Origin: Candidatus Micrarchaeota archaeon CG_4_10_14_0_2_um_filter_60_11 | GTDB lineage: Archaea; Micrarchaeota; Micrarchaeia; Norongarragalinales; Norongarragalinaceae | NCBI GenBank assembly: GCA_002792915.1 | Contig: PFPF01000057.1 | Coordinates: 1-12,000 of the forward strand | Reading direction: 5' to 3' | DNA length: 12,000 nt | Part shown: piece after piece, positions 6,043 to 11,971 of the stretch | Position numbering within the stretch: position 1 is the stretch's first letter | Layout of the letters: each line of letters opens with the position of its first letter | Notes under the pieces: generated by a model | Seen by the model: only the letters and a program-made list of their open reading frames with translations | Database searches by the model: none | Told to the model about the DNA's origin: nothing | Made by a program: the position numbers and the translations under genes

Positions 6043-6085
6043 GCCGCGGGAGGCTTAATGCCGCGCCGCGGCGTGCTTCCTCCCG
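6043..6085. repeat. Nested inverted repeats over the promoter of the cis-prenyltransferase-like gene
   Basis: CGGGAGG (6047-6053) pairs with CCTCCCG (6079-6085); inside it GCCGCG (6060-6065) and CGCGGC (6067-6072) form a palindrome, and GCCGCGG (6043-6049) mirrors CCGCGGC (6066-6072). The A/T-containing GCTTAATG (6053-6060) that could serve as TATA box for GTG 6086 lies inside. This may be an operator in the divergent promoter region, or just GC-rich self-complementarity. Confidence 0.4.
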
Positions 6086-6898
6086 GTGCGGGGGAGCTTG
6101 AGGCTTAGCGTTGGCATGATGGTGGACGGCAACTCGCGGTTTGCCTTCGTGGAAGTCATGAAAAGGCGGGGCTGGACGCCCGAAGACCTAGTGTTGCCTT
6201 CCGTGCGCAGCGAGGCGCTCGCGGCGTACTCGCAACGGCTGGGCGAAGTCTACGTGGAGAACGCGCGCTGGTGCATACGCCTGGGCGAGGAATTGCTGTC
6301 GCGCACCGAGGATTCAGACTACTCTATTTTCGTTTACAACGCGGCCAACCGCGGCCGCGGCCACTTTTCCTGCATCGACCGCGCCATCCGCGCCGTGGGC
6401 GGGGAGCTGGTCGAGCGGCTCGCCGCAAAGGGCGAAGTGTGCCTCGTGGGCCCGCAGGCGGAGAAAGACTGCTGGTTCCGGTTGTTTCCCGAACTCCGCG
6501 AATTGGGCGAGCCGCGTGGCGGAAACCGTTCGGTGATAATCACGGGCTACCAGCAGGGCTGCGGCGAGGACGCGCACTGCCGCTTCATGCGCCCAATCGA
6601 CTACTTCGTCCGCAGCACGCAAATGCGTTTTTCGGGGATGTATTTGCCCGCGCTCGCCAACGCGCAATTCGTGGTCCTCAGCCACATCCCCTATTTGTAT
6701 TCCCCGGGGCAGGTCGCGGAATCGCTGGTTGAACAAGCCTCACTGGACGAGGAGCACGACGGTTTTAACGTTTACTCGCCGCGCGTTTACGACGCGTGGC
6801 TTTCGCATTACTCGCGGGCGCCGGCAGCGTTCATTTCGAGCAACGCGCTGCCGCCCTCGGTGAAATTGTTCGAAACGGCGCAAGCCGCGGTGGCGTGA
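6086..6898 (+). CDS. Divergent cis-prenyltransferase-like (undecaprenyl diphosphate synthase family) protein
   Basis: 270 aa from GTG 6086; ATG 6116 or 6119 would cut into the first motif's strand. GMMVDGNSRFAF (residues 10-21) matches the UppS signature MDGNGRWA with the catalytic Asp14, Asn16 and Arg18. SIFVYNAANRGR (80-91) matches the LYAFSTENW strand-loop; SVIITGYQQGCGED (149-162) lies where UppS has LNIALNYGGRDE; IDYFVRSTQMRFSGM (171-185) matches DLVIRTGGExRLSNF. These are in the right order and spacing. The family makes long Z-polyprenyl diphosphates, in archaea the dolichol-type lipid carrier for N-glycosylation. The C-terminal Glu that binds Mg (E. coli Glu213) is not evident in ALANAQFVVLSHIPYLY, so substrate or activity may differ. 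It is divergent from the RHH-V4R operon. Confidence 0.68.
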   Translation: MRGSLRLSVGMMVDGNSRFAFVEVMKRRGWTPEDLVLPSVRSEALAAYSQRLGEVYVENARWCIRLGEELLSRTEDSDYSIFVYNAANRGRGHFSCIDRAIRAVGGELVERLAAKGEVCLVGPQAEKDCWFRLFPELRELGEPRGGNRSVIITGYQQGCGEDAHCRFMRPIDYFVRSTQMRFSGMYLPALANAQFVVLSHIPYLYSPGQVAESLVEQASLDEEHDGFNVYSPRVYDAWLSHYSRAPAAFISSNALPPSVKLFETAQAAVA

Positions 6899-6903
6899 AA
6901 ACT

Positions 6904-6971
6904 CGCGCGCGACAGGGTGTGGCCAGCTTCCACAGACGGCCACTCAAGCCCCTCCAAGACCGTCGCGCGCG
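6904..6971 (+). terminator. Strong GC-rich hairpin between convergent genes (bidirectional terminator or small structured RNA)
   Basis: CGCGCGCGAC (6904-6913) is an exact reverse complement of GTCGCGCGCG (6962-6971). Within the 48-base interior, GTGGCC (6919-6924) pairs exactly with GGCCAC (6938-6943), and AGGG can pair with CCCT. It fills most of the 101-bp gap between the stops of the prenyltransferase-like gene and the XRE regulator. No T-run follows, which is unlike a bacterial intrinsic terminator, and no tRNA features (T-arm, CCA) are seen. Confidence 0.4.
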
Positions 6972-6999
6972 GGACATTAAGCCACCGCTGCCCTATAAG

Positions 7000-7527
7000 T
7001 CAGCCGAACCGCTTGCGAATCTTCTCGCGCACTTCGCGGCTGTTCCCGTGGGCTTTTCTGATCGCCCGCAGGCACTTGCTTGCCAGCTCCGGGTTCTTCT
7101 TGCGCCAGCCAGCGACCGTTTCGAGCGCCTTGTCCGGGCTTTTCAAACTAACGCGCGCCACCAAGTGGGACACGCGCTTCATGGTGCCCGCGTCCCTGCG
7201 GGCGGCCATAAGTCCCAGCAGCGGCAGGATTTTTTCGGTCGGCTCGCCCGCGCCGCGTGATTTCGGCGGCTTCGCCTTGGGGCGCGCAACCGCCTTTTTT
7301 TTGCCGCCTTCAAACTCGTAGTTGAACAATCCGTCCACGGTCGAGCCGAGAATGCGGGAAATCTTGAACGCCAAGTCGAGCGACGGGTTGAATCTGTTGT
7401 CCTCGAGCGAGATAATCGTCTGCCTCGTGACGCCGACCGCTTGCGCCAGCCCGGCTTGCGTCAGCTTCTTCGCGTTGCGCAGCTCGCGCACGCGGTTGCT
7501 CCTGCGAACCTGCTTCAAACCCACCAC
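7000..7527 (-). CDS. XRE-family helix-turn-helix regulator with helical C-terminal extension
   Basis: 175 aa from GTG 7527; GTG 7524 is equally possible. The N-terminal HTH_3 domain (about residues 11-66) is typical: NRVRELRNAKKLTQAGLAQAVGVTRQTIISLEDNR and PSLDLAFKISRILGSTVDGLF. A basic linker (GGKKKAVARPKAKPPKSRG) leads to an all-helical C-terminal part of about 75 aa that I do not recognise (KILPLLGLMAARRDAGTMKR, ALETVAGWRKKNPELASKCL). It is the last gene of the anaerobic ribonucleotide reductase cluster, 24 nt after the DUF1858 gene. A/T-rich TTAAAAGTATTTTAA on the minus strand just upstream could be its own TATA region, giving a leaderless mRNA. It may regulate the cluster; no operator is obvious. 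Confidence 0.85.
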   Translation of the reverse strand: MVGLKQVRRSNRVRELRNAKKLTQAGLAQAVGVTRQTIISLEDNRFNPSLDLAFKISRILGSTVDGLFNYEFEGGKKKAVARPKAKPPKSRGAGEPTEKILPLLGLMAARRDAGTMKRVSHLVARVSLKSPDKALETVAGWRKKNPELASKCLRAIRKAHGNSREVREKIRKRFG

Positions 7528-7540
7528 ATTTTGAGAACGC

Positions 7541-7555
7541 TTAAAATACTTTTAA
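7541..7555 (-). promoter_or_regulatory. TATA-like region before the XRE regulator
   Basis: TTAAAAGTATTTTAA on the minus strand overlaps the stop of the DUF1858 gene and lies about 14-28 nt before GTG 7527. It is the only A/T-rich stretch nearby and has roughly the spacing of a leaderless archaeal promoter. Confidence 0.4.
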
Positions 7556-7779
7556 CCCTTCCGCACGCGTGGCAGTGCGTTCAAGCCGTCCACCAGCGCC
7601 TTGATTTCCGCGTCCGTGAACCCGTGCGCCCTGCAGCCCTGCTCGAGCGTTTCCCCGCGCGCCATGGCGCACCCGGCGCAGTGCAGCCCGGCTTCCGCGA
7701 GGAGCCGCGCGCCGTCCATTCCCACCGCTTCCACCACGTCGCCGATCTGCCATTTAGCTTCAATCCTTTTTTCCGACAT
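7552..7779 (-). CDS. DUF1858-type CxxC redox-disulfide protein
   Basis: 75 aa from ATG 7779; a longer open frame upstream runs into nrdG and is not used. The signature LLAEAGLHCAGCAMARGETLEQGCRAHG (Cys34, Cys37, then Cys49 and His52) and the C-terminal IKALVDGLNAL match the DUF1858 / hybrid-cluster-protein-associated disulfide family (TIGR03980-like). These small proteins have a CxxC pair proposed to be redox-active, and a helix core that also occurs fused to other anaerobic enzymes. Exact function is not established. It sits 23 nt after nrdG and before the XRE gene, so it is probably co-transcribed with the anaerobic RNR; a role in thiol supply or oxygen protection of the glycyl-radical system is inference only. 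Confidence 0.85.
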   Translation of the reverse strand: MSEKRIEAKWQIGDVVEAVGMDGARLLAEAGLHCAGCAMARGETLEQGCRAHGFTDAEIKALVDGLNALPRVRKG

Positions 7780-7802
7780 TGCCAACACCAACCCGCGAAT
7801 AA

Positions 7803-8495
7803 TCAAAACCTGATTTCGACTTTCCCGAAGAACGGTTCGAGCGCCTTCCTCAGTTCTTCCAGTTCGGCGGGCGAATAAATCCGCCCGGACTTGAATGACG
7901 CGTCCAGCGCGTTCACCGGCACGAACTGCTGCAAATAATACGACTTCGCGCCCTTGAGCCATTTCCCGATGGCGAGCGCGTCTTCTTTCGAGTACCATTT
8001 CGGCGCGACGGTCGTGCGGAATTCGTAGTCCGGCGCCTTGCTCATGATGAGGCGCGCGCTTTCCGCGATTACCTTCGCGTTTGTCTTAGCGTTCGTTACC
8101 GTTTCATACCTTTCGAGCGGCGCCTTTATGTCCATCGCAACGAAGTCCACTGAACCCGCGTCCAGCATCTCGCCCAGCATTTTCGGGTTCGAGCCGTTCG
8201 TGTCCAGCTTGAACAAAAATCCGGCGGCCTTGACGCGCTTGGCAAACGCGGGCAAATCCTTCTGCAAGCAAGGTTCCCCGCCCGTCACGCAAACCCCATC
8301 AAGCCACTTTTTCCTGCCTTCCAGCCACTCGAAGAACTCGTTTTCGGGAATGATTTGCAGGTCCGGTTTTGGTTCGACGAGGTCCGGGTTGTGGCAGTAT
8401 CCGCAGCGGAAGTTGCAGCCTGGAGTGAACACCGTGCAAGCTACCTTGCCCGGATAGTCCACGAGCGTGGTCTTCTGCAAGCCCGCTATTTGCAT
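7803..8495 (-). CDS. nrdG: Anaerobic ribonucleotide reductase activating protein, radical SAM
   Basis: 230 aa. It begins MQIAGLQKTTLVDYPGKVACTVFTPGCNFRCGYC: the radical-SAM cluster motif is Cys27-x3-Cys31-x2-Cys34, followed by the SAM-binding GGEP (72-75, VTGGEPCLQ). Length and the LVDYPG N-terminus match the NrdG2 subtype (TIGR02495-like), common in archaea and longer than E. coli NrdG. It uses S-adenosylmethionine and a 4Fe-4S cluster to generate the glycyl radical on its partner. Here the partner glycine appears to be in the separate 62-aa protein encoded just upstream, 23 nt away, so this activase would have to dock a small free polypeptide or a two-chain complex. Confidence 0.94.
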   Translation of the reverse strand: MQIAGLQKTTLVDYPGKVACTVFTPGCNFRCGYCHNPDLVEPKPDLQIIPENEFFEWLEGRKKWLDGVCVTGGEPCLQKDLPAFAKRVKAAGFLFKLDTNGSNPKMLGEMLDAGSVDFVAMDIKAPLERYETVTNAKTNAKVIAESARLIMSKAPDYEFRTTVAPKWYSKEDALAIGKWLKGAKSYYLQQFVPVNALDASFKSGRIYSPAELEELRKALEPFFGKVEIRF

Positions 8496-8518
8496 TTTTT
8501 TTCAGCCGCCCGCCGTTT

Positions 8519-8707
8519 TCACTTTTTGGATTCGCATTCGCACTTGGCCAAGTCTTTGGCCAGCGCCTTCGCCTCGGTGTACTCGAGGCGGTCCTTGAAT
8601 TCTTCCCGTTTTCCAACGTTCCAGTTCTGCACGGGCCGGTAATAGCCCACGACGCGCGAGTAGACTTCGCACTTCCTTCCGCACTCTTCGGTTTCCTCTT
8701 TCGTCAT
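8519..8707 (-). CDS. Free-standing glycyl-radical domain of class III ribonucleotide reductase (split NrdD C-terminus)
   Basis: 62 aa. The segment CEVYSRVVGYYRPVQNWNVG followed by KREEFKDR is the usual extreme C-terminus of NrdD, where the glycine of RVxGY (Gly21 here) holds the stable radical. Before it are Cys9 and Cys13 (ECGRKCE); after it a Lys-rich helix with Cys56 and Cys58. It has its own start: ATG 8707 with AGGGGTG 5-6 nt upstream. It follows the NrdD stop by 21 nt and lies in the same reading frame, separated by TGA-AAC-TTG-TGA. The large chain lacks this motif, so the two together should make one functional enzyme, as GrcA (YfiD) supplies a spare glycyl-radical domain to pyruvate formate-lyase. 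Short NrdD-annotated proteins may exist in databases; I could not check. Confidence 0.85.
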   Translation of the reverse strand: MTKEETEECGRKCEVYSRVVGYYRPVQNWNVGKREEFKDRLEYTEAKALAKDLAKCECESKK

Positions 8708-8728
8708 TTTAGCACCCCTTCACAAGTT

Positions 8729-10507
8729 TCACTGCGCCAGCACGCCGATTTTCTCGGTTCCGAGCTTTTGTCCCTTGCCGCACGGGCAGGTGAAGTGCTC
8801 GCCGGCAACGTAACCGTGGTCCGGGCACACGCTGAACGTGGGCGTTATCGAGAAGTAAGGCAGGTGCGTGTTGTACGCGATTTTCTTGACGAGCTGCTTG
8901 CACGCATCGCCCGACGAAACGCGTTCGCCGAGGAAGGTGTGGAACACGGTCCCGCCCGTGTACATGGTTTGCAGGGAGTCCTGGTGCTCCAATGCTTCAA
9001 TCACGTCGTCCGTCGCGTTGACTGGCAGCTGCGTCGAGTTCGTCAGGTACGGCGCGTCAGTGCCCGAAGTGTAGATTTCGGGCGCGTGCTTCTTGTCCGC
9101 CTTAGCCAGGCGGTAGGACGCGCCTTCCGCCGGCGTGGCTTCCAAGTTGTACAAGTTTCCGGTCTCCTTTTGGAATTCCAGGAGCTTGTCGCGCATGAAC
9201 GCCAGCGTTTCGACGGCGAACTCCTTGCCTTCCGGCGTGATGATGCTCTTGCCGAGCAGGTTCATGCACGCCTCGTTCATCCCGCAAAGCCCTATGGTCG
9301 AGAAGTGGTTCTTGAAAGTGCCCAAATAGCTCTTCGCGTACGGCATCAGCCCCTGTTCGAGGTTGCGCTCTATCGCTTCGCGCTTGATTTCCAGCGAGTT
9401 CTTGGCGAGAATCATGTAGTGCCCGAGCGCGTCGAAGAACTTCTGCTTGGTCTTCGCCTCGAAAGCCAGGCGGTTCACGTTAATCGTCACCACGCCCACG
9501 CTTCCCGTCTGCTCGCCCGCGCCGAATATTCCGTTCCCCTTGTTGCGCAGCTCGTTCAAATTGATGTTCAGGCGGCAGCACATTGCGCGCACGCTCTTCG
9601 GGTCCAAGTCGCTGCCGATGTAGTTCTGGAAGTACGGCGTGCCGTAGCGCGCGGTCACCTCGAACAGCAGCTTCGCGTTGGGGGACTCCCAGTCGAAGTC
9701 CTTCGTCAGGTTGTAAGTCGGGATCGGGAAGGTGAAGATGCGCCCGGACGCGTCGCCTTCCTTCATGACCTCAAGGAAAGCCTTGTTTATCATGTTCATT
9801 TCTTCCTGGCAGTCGCCGTAAGTGAAGTCCATGAGCCCACCGCCGACTATCGCCTTCTCGTTGCGCATGTCCTCGGGCACCGTCCAGTCGAAAGTGAGGT
9901 TCGAGAAAGGCATCTGGCTGCCCCAGCGCGACGGCACGTTCAATGAGAAAACGAGCACCTGCATCGCCTGCTTTGCCTGCTTGTACGTGAGCTTGTCCGT
10001 CTTTATGAACGGCGCCAGAAGCGTGTCCACGCTCGAGAAAGCCTGCGCGCCCGCGAACTCCATCTGCATGCAGCCGATGAAGTTCACCATCTGGTTCACT
10101 AGAACGTCAAGATGCTTGGCAGCTTTCGCGTCCACCTTGTTGGGCACGCCGTTGAACCCGCGCGCAATCAGGTTCTTGAGCGACCAGCCGGCGCAGTAGC
10201 CGACCATGCCATGCGTCAGGTCATGGATATGAAAGTAGCCTTTTTCGTGGGCTGTGCGGATGGATTGGTTATAAAGCTCTGACAGGACGTAGTTGGCTAC
10301 CACTGCTCCGGCGCTATGGAGCACCAAACCGGAAAAACTGTAGTTTGAGTTGCTGTTGGCATTTGCCTTCCAGCCATCCTGAAGCAGATAGTCATTGATG
10401 GTCTTTTTTACATCCAATTGGTGGTTGGAAATTACCCTTATAGTGCCGGCCGGATCTATGGCCAAGCGGCCGTTGAGGGGTTTAGCGTTATTTTTTAAAT
10501 AAGACAT
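8729..10507 (-). CDS. nrdD: Anaerobic (class III) ribonucleoside-triphosphate reductase, catalytic chain without glycyl-radical segment
   Basis: 592 aa. Family landmarks are FHIHDLTHGMVGYCAGWS (92-109), GAQAFSSVDTLLAPF (153-167), AMCCRLNINL with the likely catalytic Cys310/Cys311, GLCGMNE (406-412), LEATPAEGASYRLAKAD (455-471) and PYLTNSTQLP (486-495). No ATP-cone precedes them. The C-terminus keeps a metal finger, CPDHGY (Cys561, His564) and CPCG (Cys574, Cys576), then KGQKLGTEKIGVLAQ and TGA. In usual NrdD the SRVxGYY radical motif comes within ~20 residues of this finger; here it is in the next gene. The enzyme reduces NTPs to dNTPs without oxygen. The 5' ~300 bases are visibly less GC-rich than the rest. 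No Shine-Dalgarno site precedes ATG 10507. Confidence 0.93.
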   Translation of the reverse strand: MSYLKNNAKPLNGRLAIDPAGTIRVISNHQLDVKKTINDYLLQDGWKANANSNSNYSFSGLVLHSAGAVVANYVLSELYNQSIRTAHEKGYFHIHDLTHGMVGYCAGWSLKNLIARGFNGVPNKVDAKAAKHLDVLVNQMVNFIGCMQMEFAGAQAFSSVDTLLAPFIKTDKLTYKQAKQAMQVLVFSLNVPSRWGSQMPFSNLTFDWTVPEDMRNEKAIVGGGLMDFTYGDCQEEMNMINKAFLEVMKEGDASGRIFTFPIPTYNLTKDFDWESPNAKLLFEVTARYGTPYFQNYIGSDLDPKSVRAMCCRLNINLNELRNKGNGIFGAGEQTGSVGVVTINVNRLAFEAKTKQKFFDALGHYMILAKNSLEIKREAIERNLEQGLMPYAKSYLGTFKNHFSTIGLCGMNEACMNLLGKSIITPEGKEFAVETLAFMRDKLLEFQKETGNLYNLEATPAEGASYRLAKADKKHAPEIYTSGTDAPYLTNSTQLPVNATDDVIEALEHQDSLQTMYTGGTVFHTFLGERVSSGDACKQLVKKIAYNTHLPYFSITPTFSVCPDHGYVAGEHFTCPCGKGQKLGTEKIGVLAQ

Positions 10508-10518
10508 ATTTAACAGTT

Positions 10519-11032
10519 CAAAGTTATAAGTTAAAAGTTTAGTTTAATATTTAAAGTTTTTTATTCCTAAGCTCAAGTAAACTTGAGCCTAGTATTTTGG
10601 ATAAATATTCAGCGTTCTTTAAAAGAATGTTTGATCTGTCTCTATCGGACTTTTTCGAATCCCTTAACAGGCCTAGCCAAAATTTTGTTTCATTTCCGGA
10701 TTTTAAAGCATGATTAAGAAAATTAATAAAATCACGTTTTGAGCTTGCCGCCTGTGCCTCAACAATATTGGCACCAATACTTGTCGCACTTCGCAATAAC
10801 TGTTTGCTAATAACTTGTACAGAATAATCTTTTTTCTCTAAACTATCAATAAAACTAATAATATTCAAACTAAATTTATAGGCCTTTTTTATTAGTTGTC
10901 GCTTATATTCCTTGTTGTCCATCACTATAATTTAAAGTTTAAAGTTTAAAGTTAAAAAGTTATGAATGCAAGCAAAAAACTATAAACCCTAAACGATAAT
11001 TTTCAACTTATCACTTTTAACTTTTAACTTTG
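10519..11032. mobile_element. Possible small mobile-like unit with inverted ends around a four-helix-bundle gene
   Basis: The 22-mer at 10519-10540 (CAAAGTTATAAGTTAAAAG...) and the reverse complement of 11011-11032 (CAAAGTTAAAAGTTAAAAG...) agree at 19 of 22 positions. They bracket 514 bp that hold only the four-helix-bundle gene and AGTTTAA/AGTTAAA-type repeats. The unit begins 12 bp before the nrdD start codon. No transposase and no clear target-site duplication are seen, so a passive or trans-mobilised element, or simple low-complexity AT repeats, are the alternatives. Confidence 0.4.
10551..10922 (-). CDS. Four-helix-bundle protein (S23 / 23S rRNA intervening-sequence protein family)
   Basis: 123 aa from ATG 10922; a GTG directly before it is the alternative. 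The pattern is that of the four-helix-bundle/IVP family (TIGR02436-like): KKAYKFSLNIISFIDSLEKK, then the conserved VISKQLLRSATSIGANIVEA, then SSKRDFINFLNHALKSGNET and a final helix with EYLSKIL. Helices II and III with Leu-Arg-Ser-Ala-x-Ser-Ile-x-Ala-Asn are diagnostic. The family occurs in rRNA intervening sequences, as stand-alone genes common in CPR bacteria, and as relatives of the Avd protein of diversity-generating retroelements. No rRNA or reverse transcriptase is nearby. Codon use is AT-rich, unlike genes on the left. Function of stand-alone members is unknown. Confidence 0.88.
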   Translation of the reverse strand: MDNKEYKRQLIKKAYKFSLNIISFIDSLEKKDYSVQVISKQLLRSATSIGANIVEAQAASSKRDFINFLNHALKSGNETKFWLGLLRDSKKSDRDRSNILLKNAEYLSKILGSSLLELRNKKL

Positions 11033-11174
11033 TTGTACTACATTTGGTGTTTAAATAGATACTCAAACACTAGAAAATACTACAGTCTGAAAGCAAAGAT
11101 AGATAATAATACGCGGATGCTAAAAGCTTTGTCAAGGGGGGAAAATTTGTCAAAAATAGCTAGTTACATATTAT
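10923..11174. repeat. AT-rich non-coding stretch with tandem 7-mers (TTTAAAG)n
   Basis: Three exact TTTAAAG units (10931-10951) continue as degenerate GTTAAAAAG. An inverted-sense cluster ACTTTTAACTTTTAACTTTG lies at 11013-11032, and the related AGTTATAAGTTAAAAGTTT at 10521-10540 is on the other side of the gene. I see no gene or RNA in 11033-11174. Confidence 0.7.
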
Positions 11175-11708
11175 CTAGACAAAATAAAAAATTCTTTTCT
11201 GTCTGTTTGGCTTTTTTCTTTTTGTTGGCTTGTTTTTTTCTATCTTACTCAATATCATGGCAGTTTTTTGCACTGCCGAACTGGGAAATTTACGAATTTC
11301 AACCGGATGAGTTGCTCCGACTCCCAATATTGAGTATCTGCCGTCAACGCCATATGTTATGCTTGCCTGGGTTTGACCGCCAGTCTGGAGATCAAAAGTA
11401 GTTGCTTCCCCCTTTCTCGGTTTTGCTAAAACTCCTTTTCCCTTGCCTCTCTTGTTGTCAGCGAACAAATCGACTATATGTAATTCTCCACTTTTTCCAA
11501 TAGCCAGCAAGGCAGTGTGCCTATCATCAATTCCCCCAAATGAAACTACGGTAAAGCCCGTCATGCCTGATTCTCTATTACCACCCACCAGGCGTATAGG
11601 TTCAGTATAGTTAAGAACAGCGTGCGCCACTTCAGCAATGCTTTTGGCCCCGCCTACTGCCCCTTCTAAATTGCCTGAATAAATTTCTTGCCGGGTAGAT
11701 CCTTCCAT
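11175..11708 (-). CDS. Hypothetical protein with basic C-terminus, unrecognised
   Basis: 177 aa from ATG 11708. No family is recognised. The first ~130 residues look like a compact soluble beta-rich domain (FTVVSFGGIDDRHTALLAIG, ELHIVDLFADNKRGKG, ASITYGVDGRYSILGVGATH). The tail is very basic and ends in KNKPTKRKKPNRQKRIFYFV, suggesting nucleic-acid or membrane-surface contact. No signal peptide is present. The reading frame is in AT-rich DNA like the four-helix-bundle gene. I prefer it to the overlapping antisense frame 11030-11401 because its composition is protein-like, whereas the other is driven by the T-run that encodes this protein's Lys tail. A promoter-like pair sits directly upstream (11715-11743). 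Confidence 0.6.
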   Translation of the reverse strand: MEGSTRQEIYSGNLEGAVGGAKSIAEVAHAVLNYTEPIRLVGGNRESGMTGFTVVSFGGIDDRHTALLAIGKSGELHIVDLFADNKRGKGKGVLAKPRKGEATTFDLQTGGQTQASITYGVDGRYSILGVGATHPVEIRKFPSSAVQKTAMILSKIEKNKPTKRKKPNRQKRIFYFV

Positions 11709-11714
11709 ACTTAT

Positions 11715-11743
11715 TTTATACCTGTTTACAGTGCTAAAATCAA
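11715..11743 (-). promoter_or_regulatory. Bacterial-type -35/-10 pair before the hypothetical gene
   Basis: On the minus strand TTGATT (forward 11738-11743), a 17-nt spacer and TATAAA (forward 11715-11720) match a sigma-70-like layout, with predicted transcription start almost at ATG 11708. The same TATAAAAT could be an archaeal TATA box, but then initiation would fall inside the gene. Confidence 0.3.
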
Positions 11744-11971
11744 TCAGTAAACCATAACTTCTTCCACAAAAGCGGAAAAATCATTCATATCATGTCCGGC
11801 ACCGGCCGCGGCGCCGCGACAGTTTTGGATAGATAAAGCTAGACGATTGCCTCCCATCCGGCTGATTTCACTAGTTCCTCTCTCTACCCTCCAGGATTTA
11901 GCAAAATGGAATCTTATTTCTGCTTTTACCTGGCCAGTAATATCTTTAATAATTATAGCAGACTCAAATCA
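11744..11971 (-). other. Open frame without recognised start, possible gene remnant or 5' end by frameshift
   Basis: The frame lies between an in-frame TGA (forward 11969-11971) and the final TGA (11744-11746). It reads about 74 codons, including KAEIRFHFAKSWRVERGTSE, ISRMGGNRLALSIQNCRG and a C-terminus HDMNDFSAFVEEVMVY that looks like real protein. The only ATG leaves 37 aa, and no good ribosome binding site precedes it. Upstream, stops occur in this frame at 11987-11989, 11975-11977 and 11969-11971. It could be a short gene with an unusual start, a truncated gene, or a frameshifted 5' end. The TATAAT at forward 11952-11957 may be a promoter instead of coding. Not recognised. Confidence 0.35.

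Noticed and set aside
6899..6999. tRNA or other classical RNA gene in the intergenic hairpin region
   Set aside because: No T-arm, anticodon arm or box C/D-type motifs could be placed; only the inverted repeats are clear.
8729..8731. TGA at the NrdD end as selenocysteine or recoded codon
   Set aside because: Other genes in the window end normally in TGA, there is no SECIS-like structure I can see, and a second TGA and an SD-preceded ATG follow directly.
8768..9946. Long plus-strand open frame opposite nrdD (392 codons)
   Set aside because: Shadow of the GC-rich nrdD codons; the composition is Arg/Val/His-rich, it has no motif, and nrdD on the minus strand is certain.
11030..11401. Plus-strand frame of 123 codons with a hydrophobic segment
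   Set aside because: Its hydrophobic part is the T-rich complement of the Lys-rich tail of the 177-aa gene; no SD and no protein-like conservation pattern.
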